Origin: Dichetophora obliterata
Lineage: Eukaryota > Arthropoda > Insecta > Diptera > Sciomyzidae
Length of the DNA stretch: 64,000 bases
NCBI GenBank assembly: GCA_963920525.1
Contig: OY986438.1
Location: 185,254,888-185,318,887 of the forward strand
Reading direction: 5' to 3'
The notes below the pieces were generated by a model. It searched no databases, was not told where the DNA came from, and was given only the letters and a program-made list of their open reading frames with translations. Shown here piece after piece: positions 44,765 through 56,226 of this stretch (the first letter of the stretch is position 1; each line of letters starts with the position of its first letter). The translations under genes were made by a program, and so were the position numbers.

Positions 44765-45485
44765 TGACAATGTTCTCGGGAATCATCGATCCAACGATTG
44801 GCGCTTTCACATTGAAATAATGCTTACCGCTTCCCACCTGTTGCATTGTCACGCAGAAAATTTGGTCAACAATCACCGCCAAATCTGATGAGCATGGCGA
44901 ACGTTTCCATACGGTGATGTCGAGACTCGAGCACTGGAATAGTGGTAAGAAACTTGATGCTGAGTTATTAGACATTTGCTGGAACTTTTACAAGAAGAAG
45001 CAGAGGAAACAGAAGAATTTATTTGAAAAAATAAAAAAGCATCTAAGAAAAACTTAATTTTAATGCTTTCGGGATCATTTTGGGGACCAATAAAATTAGT
45101 TACTTTGGGTTAATTTGTTCTTTTATGCAGCGCTATTATTTTAGGGGAATATATTGCTTGAAAAAGTTTACTTTTTTTGTTTAAACAAAGCTTTTATACT
45201 AAACACCGCATTTTTTAAATATGGAATCGATTTGGACCCGAAGGATTTTGTTTTGAGGGTTTAACTGTTATACGAAATTATTTTCTAGGTAATTGTTAAT
45301 TTTTCACCTGAATACATGAAGTCGCTAAAGCTAATAAAAACAGCTTTTTTAGAAAAAACTGCATTTGAGTATTTGATCTTAAAAATTTGAATTTCTCGAA
45401 AATAGGCCAAAGGATTAAAAAACGGTTAACGCCATTAGAATTAAAGTATGTTTGACTTTTGGAAATGTACAGTGCAATTTATGAA
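44765..45485 (+). pseudogene. E-family transposase remnant, unit 1
   Basis: Plus strand: LGNHRSNDWRFHIEIM, then in another frame ITAKSDEHGERFHTVMSRLE, GKKLDAELLDICWNF and a Lys-rich end stopping near 45055. This matches the C-terminal block of the element E protein (FLGNKGAANY; SDEHGERFHQDI). The HFLHxHLDFFP segment between them is deleted. The following 400 bp (45060-45480) is non-coding and is shared with 59600-60028 and, inverted, with 57150-57590, so it is probably the element's 3' flank. Confidence 0.65.
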
Positions 45486-45683
45486 TTAAGTTTTACTAAT
45501 CTTGCCAAATAATGAGTAGCTATATTTCTAAATTTCACTTGCAGCTGCTAATGAAGTTGAAATCTATGATCGTAGAATTCTTTGATTACATTATTTCGGC
45601 CTATCAGGATTTTTGATCTAGGTATGCATTAAAAATCTTTTTTAATTATGTTTAGTTTATTACGTAATTAAATTTAATTTTTT

Positions 45684-46673
45684 TTAAATAACAATCCACA
45701 TAAGAAATTTCAGTAAAAAAATATTCATTAATTTGATAGTGGTTTTTCCCTGACATCCAGATATCCACTTTGGCAGGAAATTATCACGATAGTACCATAC
45801 ATCTGTGAAATACCCTATATTATTACTACAGTATCCACTTGAAGATACAGTCACTCCAGCAACTTTGCCATCGCATATCAGTGGACCGCCAGAATCACCT
45901 TTACAGGCACCCATTTCAAGATCACTCAGATCAGCAGCGCATATGAGACCGTATGTAGAAACTGCATGCTCTCCATGACAATATTTGATCGAAAGTATAT
46001 TGACGTCAGCATAGAGCGCTTCAGCGGGTAATGGTCCGTCCTATTAAAGAGTTGAGCTAATGAATATAAATCTAAGAAATATTTGCCTGCAGCATTAACT
46101 TACATAAAGTATTCTACCCCAGCCTACTGCAGTGCAACTCTGATTCTCTTTTGTGGGACCATCAATGAGTGGAATTTTTTGCGCATAAACACCATCTAAG
46201 ATTATATCCTCTTTTAAAACCAGGCCACCAATATCATTTAAGTAAGAACTATTTGTATAGTCTGGATGCACTAATATTTGTATGACATCTATTACTTGGG
46301 TATGTTCGGTTTTTTTCAAACGATTTGGAGTTCCTGCAACGATTTGAATGTTGTTGTAATCTTTTTTCTCGTTTAACTTTCTGTGGGTTTTTGAATATTT
46401 TTGTTTATCTTTAATAGCATTGCCACACAAACATACTCACCTGATCCATAGGCAATGCGCTGCTGTTAAAATCCATCGCGGATTTATAATTGATCCTCCA
46501 CAAAAGTGGTTGACGCCAAATTCTTTGTATCCTTTATACGTCAGCGATACAATATATTTTACTAACGTATGTTCTGGAGGACGATAACCACCAGTTATAC
46601 GAGGTAGGATATTGTCTTCTTGGGTTGAAGCTATCAATATTTTAAATACTATAAGATACACTAACAATTTCAT
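45684..46673 (-). CDS. S1-family serine protease, copy 1 (three exons)
   Basis: Exons 46673-46441, 46380-46104 and 46040-45684 (introns 60 and 63 bp, gtgagt/cag and gtaagt/tag) give 288 residues. A signal peptide (MKLLVYLIVFKILIAS) and short propeptide end at R, with the mature start ITGGYRPP. The triad is present: His in ILTAAHC, Asp in YLNDIGGLVL, Ser in CKGDSGGP. The residue six before the Ser (189 in chymotrypsin numbering) is Gly, not Asp, so trypsin-like Arg/Lys specificity is unlikely; the usual SWG before the last Cys is also altered (VSSSGYC). The C-terminus is extended past the usual WI end by about 25 residues and ends in a hydrophobic run (IFLLKFLMWIVI). An AATAAA lies at 45661-45656. 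Likely secreted; substrate unknown. It has a tandem paralog at 60428. Confidence 0.9.
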
Positions 46674-46735
46674 GATTAAAACGGGGAAAAAAAATTACTT
46701 AACAAACATTTTTGATAAATTATAATGACAATTTT

Positions 46736-46744
46736 TATTTTATA
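46736..46744 (-). promoter_or_regulatory. TATA-like element of protease copy 1
   Basis: TATAAAATA on the minus strand, about 65 bp upstream of the ATG, conserved in the other copy at 61475-61483 together with the adjacent gcaccaggtgccgg-type palindromic block. LINE I inserted about 100 bp farther upstream. Confidence 0.5.
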
Positions 46745-47829
46745 CAACCGGCACCTGGTGTACTATGTTTTGAATTTTTTCGTTTTATGGAAAAAATGTA
46801 TGGAAAAAAACTTAAATTCTTGTAGGAATTAAAAATTTTTGAGATTTGGATTTTTTTCAAGTTTACAGCAATTCTAACGCTTTTAAATAATACAAAGATT
46901 ATAAATTAACATACGTACAAAAGTTTTATGCAGAAATCAGTGCTCCCAAAACGTTTCTAATGCAAAAAAAAAGCTAATTGCTATATTGTACAACTGCTAT
47001 AGCGCAAAATACTTGTGAAAAAGCGCCATTTTGTATTCTGATTTATACCTTTTGTGCGTTCGCTTCTGTGAAGAAAAAAATTTGGCGATATAATGAGCTC
47101 AAGTGAGGCTCGGGGTAATGCTGGTGCTTCAGATCCAGGAGGAGGTGATGGAGTTAAATCTTCTGCGGCTCAGTGGAGTTGGGCGGACGATTCGTCAATT
47201 GAAGTAGTTTATGGTCCAAATGGTCAGGCCACTGTTCCACTACAGCAAACGTGCCTTCAAGGCTGGGCAGATGGCTCGTCTTTTTCCCGCTCAAAGATGG
47301 TTGATGGGCGCGAAAACTTTACCGCTCAAAAGGTAACAGCCTCGCATGATGCAACACAGCCTCAGTCTCAGTTGCAGCCGCAATCGCAGAGATGTTCGGT
47401 GACCAATGAAATACAACAGCAGCAGCTCCATGCTTCTAAATTTAATAATGCTACTGAGCAGAAACAGCAACATCTGCAGCAGCAGTTTCAACAACAAAAT
47501 TTACTTCATCCTATTAAACTGCAGCGAAGCAATTACTAAATCTTCAAAGCGAGGGTTTTACCATAGTTCAATGTAAGAGATTCAAAAGATCTTATGGTGA
47601 TGTCATCAAAGATATTGATGTAGCTGGCTTCCAGAATAAGGTAGCTGTAAATAATTCTAATCGTTTTGCTCTACTAGGTGATTTAAATGTCGAAAAAAAT
47701 GTTAACACTAATACAAATAATATTAATATTTCAAAAAATAGCACTAAACCAAAAAATTTGAGTGAGAAGAAAATTTATTGCCCACCGATTTTTTTACGTA
47801 ATGTAAACATTAATAGTCTGGTATTACAG

Positions 47830-50800
47830 TAGAAGTAGTAGTAGTACTTTATTGAGTCTTATACAAATCGATAATACAAGAGGATACAAACAATTGCTTA
47901 ATTGTAAACTTAGCGGCTATTATAGTATGGCCTGCACAATCGGTTACTTTATCAAGTACATTAATAAACTGAATGCCACATGGCTAATATCTTCATACTG
48001 ACTAGTTTACTCCTGCTCACTGAGTAATAAATAAATAGCATCTGACGAATGTCATTCAAGTGTATATACAAATATTCTAAAAACTAACATAAGAAAGAGT
48101 GAGACAACGACCAGCATTACCGTGGCAGTTTGGCATGCTAAAATTAGATCTACTTTATACAATACAAAGTCGTTGCTACTTTCTCGGTTAAGATTGCTAT
48201 GAGTAACAGAGTACAATAATGGATAAGTCAGTTCACAGTATAACTTTAAAGTTAAAAACGAATACACATCAAAATTGTGTAACAATTACAATCAAATAAA
48301 ATACGATAAACTTTCGTAACATAACGTTTTAACAAAGCAAAATAGCTATCGCTAATAATTCATAGTTTAATCTTATACACTGTCGTTGAATAAATCAATA
48401 GTGCAATATTAGAGAAAGTATAAAGATTGTAAACATGAACAGCAATTATGTTTCCTCGTGGGAAACATTAATTAACTTTGAAGAACAAAAATGTTTAAAC
48501 ATGTAGTTAATAAATTTAAAATTATAAATGCATAAAGTTACATATAAATAACTGTAAATATATAGAGTAAATATAAAATTACATATTTCTCTTTAGCTGT
48601 TTTCATTTTTCAACTTACGGTAACCATCGTACAGTACAAAAAGGCATATACTTATATATTAATTAATAAAGTCAGGTACTTGAGTTTTATCAAAATATCA
48701 GTAAAAATATTAATAAAAAGTAGGCTTTGTCCACCAACATCATTAGTGTTTTCTTCAAAAATATTCCAAAGAACGAATTTAAATAAGATGAAGTAAAAAG
48801 AAGCAACATTTATCCCCGGTTATGCCCTGGAAGGGCTTTCAAAAAGTAAGGTAAATGTGATCCATAAGAGCTCGACTCGAGATCTTCCATCATCACTCCA
48901 ATCGGAGACCAGTAGGCCAAGAAAAAAAAAAAATATACAAAATTAAGAGACATTATATATCATTTACAATAATTTCATTTAGAAGCTCTAAATAAGACAT
49001 TCTTTTTTCCTGGATAGAGGCACAGCTCTTAATGTTTCTCATGAAGCTCTCAATCTTTCCCAGGAGACCCTGTACACTCACTCCAAACAAGTCCTTGGAA
49101 AGATTAAAAAATTGATTCAACACATTATCTTTAGAATGATTAACATTCTTTTGTATTGCATTTGAAGAGGGACCATCCTGCCCTCTAAAGAGGCTGGCGT
49201 AGGACACCGTTAAGGGTGGAGGCGCTTTAGAAGCAATGAAAACATTTTCTGCTCTCAGCTTCGCGTTAGCTTTCGCCTTCTGCAACAATTCTTTTCTGTA
49301 CAGAGAGTACTCTTTGTACTTCTCACAGCCCCTGTAGTTGGCAGGGTGGTCCTTCTTGCAATTAACACAAAAAGGTTTCTGCCCAGACTCGACCGTTACA
49401 CTGCATTCCCCTGGAAGGTGCTCGATATTGCATTTGATGCATTTATAATCGCCTGCGCAATTCATCGCCATATGGCCGAACTGCTGGCATCGTCTGCATT
49501 GAATTGGCCCTGAGTTACCTTTCGGTTTTTCCCAGAACACCTGTGTATTAAACAAAAACTTTATTTTCAGCACCTCAGATTTAGTCTTCCCTGAAGGAAG
49601 TCTTACCAAGAATAAGTCATACTTTTTTTGCTCTCTCCGAGAACGAGGCGTAACCAGTCTAGAAACCTTTTCTACCCCGCCAGGAATTAACGAAAGCAAT
49701 TCGTCGAGAACCTCTGCCTCCTCATAATCAGATGAGAGACCTCTCAAAACCAAATTCACATTTTTTTCCTCCTTAGGAGTAAATGAATAAGCCTGAATTC
49801 CAGGACTAACTCTGATCTTCTCGAGCAGAGCCCGATGGATCACCCTGTCCTCAATAAAAAATTTACTTTTTTGTCCCAAGTTAACAACCTTGAAAACAAC
49901 ATTTTTCTTCCTTAAATCAAAAACAAGTTGCCTAACATCTAAATTTTTGATAAATATTGGTGGACAAAACCTACCTTTTTTTCCTTGAGAAATCCTTATA
50001 TTCGGATTTACCTCACTGGTTTCTTCTTTATTGTTGACCGCTTCAACGTTCGCTGCCTCCGCTTGCGCCTCACTCTGCAACACCGGATACTGTTTCTGCA
50101 TCTGCTTACTTGAGTTATCCTTAAGAGCAATTTCATTAATAATCGCAAAGCGATTATCTCTTTTTGGAGGGGCATTCTCCTCAACAGATATGCTGCTGCC
50201 TGAGGAGCGTCTTGTTCTTGTACGTTTGGCCACCTCCTGCCAATCATGTTGCATTGCTTCAACAATTTGATGAGTATTTAACTCCCGCATTATAGGCTCG
50301 CAATTTACAGCAGTTTTCATCCTCTGCAGATGTGCATTATGCTGTGGCTGTGTTGTACAGGATGACAGGGCAACTAGTTGCTGTGCCGCTTCATTTTTTC
50401 TTGGGCTAATCATACTAGCCGCTTTTAATGGTTTATTAATGCCACCATATTTAAATGTTCTTATAATTTTAGAATATTTCTTATTCATTCCAAACTAAAA
50501 ACATTATTGGATATAAAATTCCCGCGCTTTCTAAAACGTTCGCGCTATTTTTAGGAATTTTACCCGCTAATTTTTGCACCAACACACACCCACACACAGC
50601 CACAGCCGCTGCGTCGACGTCAGAGCCACCGCTGACAGTGTGAAACGGTAACGACACGACCAAATTGTGTACCCAATCTTAAAACTCAATTATCGGTTGA
50701 TCACGGAATGCATGGAGCTCTGTCCGGCACAAATGCAGGTTCCAACAGACACCAGCAATCCCAGTCAAGCCTATAAGCAAATCACCAATTAAAAATGCAG

Positions 50801-51031
50801 CGTCAGCAACTCAGCAAACAGCAGCCATCAGTTATCACCGCGGTACAATTAAATTTACAAAAAAAAATACAATAATCGTTTAACTTTTAATATTTTACTA
50901 TTAATTCGTTTGTTAGTTTTATTTAAACATTAAAAAACTCAAAAAGTATATGCGCTTTTTAGCAGCTAAAAATTTTCCATCCACTCTGCAAGATGGTCGT
51001 CGTTCTGTCTGCAAGATGGTCGTCGTTTTTT
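47830..51031 (-). mobile_element. Element H: ORF1-only non-LTR retrotransposon
   Basis: Inserted in LINE I ORF1 with a 14-bp duplication GTCTGGTATTACAG (47816-47829 and 51032-51045); removal restores the LINE I frame. On the minus strand it has a 5' region of about 540 bp whose extreme end holds two copies of a 23-bp unit (50985-51029), an intact ORF1, and 1.1 kb of 3' sequence with no reverse transcriptase, ending aataaagtactactactac. It is either a non-autonomous family using another element's RT or a deletion derivative. Confidence 0.85.
48953..50488 (-). CDS. Element H ORF1 protein (gag-like, intact)
   Basis: 511 residues, no stop or frameshift. The N-terminal half is basic and poorly structured (about 1-170). 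A block CPPIFIKNLDVRQLVFDL ... SYSFTP-like AYSFTPKEEKNVNLVLRGLS (about 175-260) is shared with LINE I ORF1 and other Jockey-clade ORF1 proteins. Three zinc knuckles follow: CRRCQQFGHMAMNC, CIKCNIEHLPGEC and CVNCKKDHPANYRGC. The C-terminal part (YASLFRGQ; SYLELLNEII) also parallels LINE I (FASLFQP; FLKLLNEV). Expected role: binding of the element RNA. Its intact frame in an element without RT suggests selection on ORF1 or a recent deletion. Confidence 0.85.
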   Translation of the reverse strand: MNKKYSKIIRTFKYGGINKPLKAASMISPRKNEAAQQLVALSSCTTQPQHNAHLQRMKTAVNCEPIMRELNTHQIVEAMQHDWQEVAKRTRTRRSSGSSISVEENAPPKRDNRFAIINEIALKDNSSKQMQKQYPVLQSEAQAEAANVEAVNNKEETSEVNPNIRISQGKKGRFCPPIFIKNLDVRQLVFDLRKKNVVFKVVNLGQKSKFFIEDRVIHRALLEKIRVSPGIQAYSFTPKEEKNVNLVLRGLSSDYEEAEVLDELLSLIPGGVEKVSRLVTPRSRREQKKYDLFLVRLPSGKTKSEVLKIKFLFNTQVFWEKPKGNSGPIQCRRCQQFGHMAMNCAGDYKCIKCNIEHLPGECSVTVESGQKPFCVNCKKDHPANYRGCEKYKEYSLYRKELLQKAKANAKLRAENVFIASKAPPPLTVSYASLFRGQDGPSSNAIQKNVNHSKDNVLNQFFNLSKDLFGVSVQGLLGKIESFMRNIKSCASIQEKRMSYLELLNEIIVNDI

Positions 51032-51987
51032 GTCTGGTATTACAGCTTAAGGCTAAATGCCCAGAGGTAAAATTTAAAAAAGTGAACAAAAGTAAATTCA
51101 AAAGCAAATTATTTTTTGAAGACTATGAGGCTCACAAGGCGATGATGGCTCTTCTTAATGAGAAGGGGATTGATTCGTACTCTTTCACTCCTTCTCATTT
51201 GGAGCAAATTCGAGTATTATTACGTGGTTTATACTTTGATACGGATTTAAACGAGTTAAAATCTGCCTTGGACGAGGAGCTCCCAGGCTGTTTAGATAAA
51301 GTAAAAAAATTTGTGACTCCGCAATCTTATCGTAGTAATAATGAAACGGGTCTTTTTATCGTTACTCTGGTTCCTGGTAAAAAATTGAGTGATTTGAGTA
51401 AATCAAAATTCGTGCTAAGGCAATCTATTACCTGGGAAGCTCCTAAGTCTAGGTCTGATCTCATTCAATGTTACAGGTGTCAGTTGTGGGGGCACGGTGC
51501 CCGTAATTGCAATAGGACTTTAGCATGTGTTAAGTGTGATAAGTCTCACAACCCTGGGGAGTGCCTCGTTAGAAAAGACGAAAATTCATCTCCATTTTGT
51601 ATTAATTTTAATCAATTTGGTCACCCAGCAAATTACAAAGGTTGCCCGGTTTATAAAGAACATATATATATATAGGCAAAAAAAAAAAAAAAATGGCTGA
51701 CGCTAAGGAGGCTAGACTCAGTGCTGCAAGGGCTGTGGGTGCGGTGAGTAGAAATTTGGTCTCTTCTAGTAAAAGCTTTGCTAGTCTTTTTCAACCTCTC
51801 AAAAGTAACGTTGAGGAGCCATGTTCAGCTAATAGAAGACCTTCTATAGTAAATGAATTTTTAAAGATGGCAGAATTTTTTTGTGTACCAGAACCTATCT
51901 CCCTTGAATGTAAACTTCAACATTTTATTGATAATTTTCGCTCAATGCCTAAATCTCAGGCTAAACTAGAATTTCTTAAGTTGTTAA

Positions 51988-54900
51988 ATGAGGTTAAAAA
52001 TAAATATGGTCCATAAACTTAATTTGCTGACCTTGAATGTGAGATATTTGGTTGATGTTAGCCGAAGAATAGATCTGTTGAAAATTCTATATGAAAACAA
52101 TATAGATATCGCTTTTATTCAAGAAACACATTGCCCTCACAACCGGTCCATTTTTCTTGAGGATTATGCTTTTATAAGTGACACCTCTCCTCAAGGCATT
52201 GGTATAGCAATAAAAAAAACTCATACTTATTCTTCGGTTTTCATTCCTGATGTACACTTTGTTTCCGTCTTTATTCAGGTTGATCTTAACTTAAATGGTC
52301 AGCATAAATCCTTTTTGGTTGGTAGTGTTTACTTTCCTTTTAATTCTTCTGGTAATTTGTTATATGAGGGTCTAGATAAGATAAATAATTTTTCTAAAAA
52401 TTATGAGGGAACTTTTATTGCGGGTGACTTTAATGCCAAAAACTGTTCATGGGGGGGGGGGATAGCCAATTAGATAATTCAAATGGAAAAATTTTATATA
52501 ACTGGCTTTTAAGATATTCGTTGGATTTAAGTAGATTATGTGACATTAATCCTTCGTTTCCTAATGATAATTCATTCTTGAATCACTTTTTAATAAGTTC
52601 AGATGTAATAAATCTTATTAATCCTAATTTTTCTATATCTACTATAAATTCGTTTTCGGATCATTTTCCCATAAAAATTAGTGTTGATTTAAATGAATTT
52701 ACCTTGTTCTCCAAATCTCCAAGAACCTTCACTTCATTTCGTAATACAAATTGGGAAAATTTTCAAGCAGAGTTGAATTCGGAATGTGCTGCAAATTTGC
52801 CTCCTTGCTTTCGTAATCTTAATAATTCAGAAATTGATAGTTTCATTACTAATTTCGTTAATGTTGTGAATTCGGTTGCTGCCTCACGTTCAGAGAAGGT
52901 AGTGTTAAAAAAACAAGAAATACATGAACCCTGATAATATTAAAATGCTTTTCAGGATTAAATATGCCTGGCAAAAAGAATTAAAACGAATTTACCATTT
53001 GAATTTTAATAGAAAGAGCTCTGAATATATTATTTTGTCTAAACAAATCCAACTGTTGATGAATATTATTAAGGAAAAGATAAACATGAACCAGGCTAAA
53101 GAGTTTAACTTCAAACTTAAAAAAATTCGTCCGGGCCCGAGTGCTTTTAAAGAAATTTACGGTATGATAAACGGGGGGGGGGGGTGCGATAAAACCATGC
53201 GAGATAACGCCATATGGCTTTATCTCCCATCGCATTGAGAGATAAAGCCATATGGCGTTATCTCCCATCGTATTGAGAGATAATGACATATTTTATTTTT
53301 GGCAATTGAGAGACAAAACCATATGGCGTTATCTCTCAATTCATTGCTGTTGCATTGTTATTGTTGAAAATGAAAATGATGCTCAAAAGGACAATTTTTT
53401 AGTTTGAAATAAACATTAAAAAAAACTAAAACTTTCTTTTCTTTTTAAAAAATGGTTAGTGGGAAATTCACAACAATTATTACCTTTTCAAATGATTTCT
53501 AATCATAACAATTCTTTTTTTTTTGTCAGTGAAATATAATTAGCTATTTATCCTTTTACAGAATTTTTACACCTCAATTAGAACATTCTGTAAAAGGGAA
53601 AATCATTAGCTTTTGTTTTTTCAGTGAAAACTAAGGATTTTCTCAATGAAACGTTTGAGGTTTTCTTTTACAGAGGAAATTGTTATTAGATTGGCTCTCA
53701 GATTCTCGGCTATAAGAAACATTACCAAAATAAACCTTTTAAAATAAAATATCAAATGAGATATAAAGCCATGTGAGATAACGCCATATGGCCTTATCGC
53801 TCTTTGTGATGGGAAATAAAGCCATACAGAAATTTTGACAAAAAGATGGCTTTATCACTCCTCGAATTGAGTTATAAAGCCATATGGCGTTATCTCGCAT
53901 GGCTTTATCGCACCCCCCCATGATAAACAACAAAATAGATAAAGGCTGGGAAAATATCTCGTTTGATGGTGTGGTCCTCAACAATGATAGGGATAAAGTT
54001 GAGGCTTTTAGAACTCTTTTTGTGGATACTTTCAAAGAAAAAACTCCGAATAATGTCGATATTAAAATATAAAACTTCTTGTTAATAATAATCTTTCGTT
54101 ATATCCTGACTCTATTTATAACTTCTCCAATTCATTTTCTTCCATACTTAATTCAGACAGTTTACATTTTGTAACACCCGATTTTTTACAAAACCTGGTA
54201 AAAGTTCTAAATTCTAAAAAATCTGCTGGTCTTGATGAAATTTCAAACCTTCTTATCAAAAAATTTTCTTCCTCGGCACTTGAATATCTTTCTTGCATTT
54301 TTAATAAATGTTTTAACAATGGATACTTTCCTTCTGCTAAGAAGATAGCCAAGATTTTTGCTTTACAAAAGAAGTCTGGTAACTCATGTATAAAAAATTA
54401 TAGACCCATCTCAATGCTCTCTAATCTAGGCAAACTGCTTGAACGCATAATTAAGATTAAAATGGATTTTAATATCGATTATGAGTATATTCCGTGTCAT
54501 CAATTTGGATTTAAGAAAGGGCACTCAACGTCACACGCTCTTCTTAAGTTCCGGGATGATGTTATTAGTAATTTACGTGAAAAGAAATGCACTATAGCTG
54601 TGTCCCTAGATATAGAGAAGGCATTTGACAATGTATTTCATGAGGGTCTGCTTTTTAAGCTGATGTCTATTGGATTTGATATGTTTATTTTAAAACTATT
54701 TAAAAGTTTCTTTAGTGATAGGAATTTCTTGGTTCAGATGAAGGATGTTTTGTCTGACTTGGGGAAGGTGAAAAGTGGTGTTCCTCAGGGCTCTATCTTG
54801 GCTCCTCATTTATACAATATTTTCTTTAGTGATCTTCCTCATGAAGTTGGTTCTTCCAAGAGTATTTTATACACGGATGACTCGCTTGTTTATTCACACG

Positions 54901-55682
54901 CAAATTCTCCGTTTGCAGCGCTGAGTCTGGTTTCCCATCACCTTTCTGAAATAAATAAGTTTTATAAATCCTGGGGTATTAAAATAAACGCAGCCAAGTC
55001 AGTAGCTATTTGTTTAAGAAATGCTTCTGGTAGATGTGCTTCAAACGTTGTCCCAGAAAGTAAGAAATTGTCTCTCTTTCTAGATGGAGTTGAGATTCCT
55101 TTCAAGAATAGTTTAAAATATCTTGGAGTTACATTTAACAAATTGGTTAAATTTAATGAACATGCAAGATAAGTATTAAAAAAGGCTAACAAGATTAAGT
55201 CAATGTTTGCTTATCTTTTTAATAGTAAATATTTGAGCCAGGATACTAAACTCCTCATTTATAAGGTGTGTATTAGATCAGTAATTATTTATGGGTTTCC
55301 TATATGGTTCTATATTTCACCCACGGTAGCTAAACATCTTGAGATTTTTGAAAGGAAAATTCTAAGACTCTGCGTAGATCGAAATTTTGAATCTTATACA
55401 AAAAAGTATTCTAATAGATTTATTTATAGTAAATCTGAGATTTTACCTCTTTGCATTTATGCCCTTTCTTTATTAAAAAGATTTGTAGACAAATTAAAAT
55501 TTCATGACAATGTTCTTATTTCTGACATTTTTAACAATCAAAAATCCTTTAACTGGCTTGATGTCCGATACCTTTCTCTAATTGGTATAATTAATACTGC
55601 AATTAATACTGAAATTGATTTCTCGGCACCTTTACTGCCTGATTTTTATTTACAAATTTCCCCTGACACGCACAGAGGCTAG
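51988..55682 (+). pseudogene. LINE I ORF2 (endonuclease and reverse transcriptase)
   Basis: From ATG 51988: APE endonuclease with LLTLNVRYL, DIAFIQETH, GDFNAKNCSWG and SDHFPI; linker to about 53170; the MITE insertion; then SAGLDEISNLLIKKF, IKNYRPISMLSNLGKLLERI, HQFGFKKGHSTSHALL, SLDIEKAFDNVFH, SGVPQGSILAPHLYN and the catalytic YTDDSLVYS (Ala to Thr in the usual YADD); C-terminal domain to SPDTHRG at 55682. Frames change at a poly-G run (52451-52460), near 52920, and near 54065; an in-frame TAA lies at about 55170. Domain order fits a Jockey-group LINE. This copy is inactive. Confidence 0.85.
53173..53919. mobile_element. 747-bp MITE with GATAACGCCATATGGC palindromes
   Basis: Termini of G or C runs followed by TGCGATAAARCCATGCGAGA; 9-bp duplication ATGATAAAC (53164-53172 and 53920-53928). 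The motif GATAACGCCATATGG(C) or its complement recurs at least six times, clustered in the two ends (53206-53340, 53760-53905). A 9-bp duplication is seen in Mutator-like elements. No coding capacity. Confidence 0.8.
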
Positions 55683-56226
55683 TTTTAAGATAGTATTCTA
55701 ACGATTTGTATACTTTAAATTTGTTTTTACTTATAAAAATGTATTTCACTGTTCAGTATTTAAATCTTGCCCAATTGTCATTCTAAATATAATTAATAAT
55801 TCGTTTTTATGTTATAAAAAGGTCATTCATTATTCCATATATGAATATAAACTTGTCTCTATATAAAACTATGAAATATTAATTAATTTTTGCTAAATTA
55901 AAAAAAACTACAATATATGTACCATGTCTTATATTAATGTATATTGTGTATATAGTATTTCTAAGTTTTTAGTTTTAAGTTGTATATTTTACTGAGGACA
56001 TGGTCCTCTTGCAATGCCTCTGTGTCGGGAGCAAACACAAAAATTCTTCACTCTTGAATAAGATATATTCAGCACACTTCTCACTCACAATTTTTAGCAC
56101 GCAGCGTATTCGTAAAATCTTTTTGGAATAATACTATTGTTCTAAGTTGACATGTAATAGAAAAGACGCATTTACTCCTATTGTACTATCTTTTGAAAGA
56201 TTCAATAAAGTATTTCTTACTATTAC
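55683..56226 (+). other. LINE I 3' UTR
   Basis: Non-coding sequence between the ORF2 stop and the 13-bp target duplication, ending caataaagtatttcttactattac. No poly-A tail beyond the short taaaaat that overlaps the duplication. Confidence 0.6.

Larger units (their letters stand above)
47093..52016 (+). pseudogene. LINE I ORF1 (gag-like, zinc knuckles), split by H
   Basis: Starts MSSSEARGNAGASDPGG at 47093; a Gln-rich part (to about 47500) is followed by a frame change and KIYCPPIFLRNVNINSLVLQ. Element H splits it here. It resumes at 51046 with LKAKCPEVKFKKV and SYSFTPSHLEQIRVLLRGL, then zinc knuckles CYRCQLWGHGARNC, CVKCDKSHNPGEC and a third (CINFNQFGHPANYKGC) whose second Cys is Phe-Asn. 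A poly-A slip near 51680 changes the frame; it ends LLNEVKNKYGP at 52016, overlapping ORF2 by 29 bases. This protein would coat the element's RNA. Confidence 0.8.
46843..56226 (+). mobile_element. LINE I: full-length Jockey-like retrotransposon
   Basis: Flanked by the 13-bp repeat TAAAAATTTTTGA (46830-46842 and 56227-56239). The paralogous unit 2 gives the empty site near 61568. Two ORFs on the plus strand and a 3' UTR with a late AATAAA near the end. After removal of element H (47830-51031 plus one duplication) and a MITE (53173-53919 plus one duplication) the length is about 5.4 kb. Confidence 0.9.
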
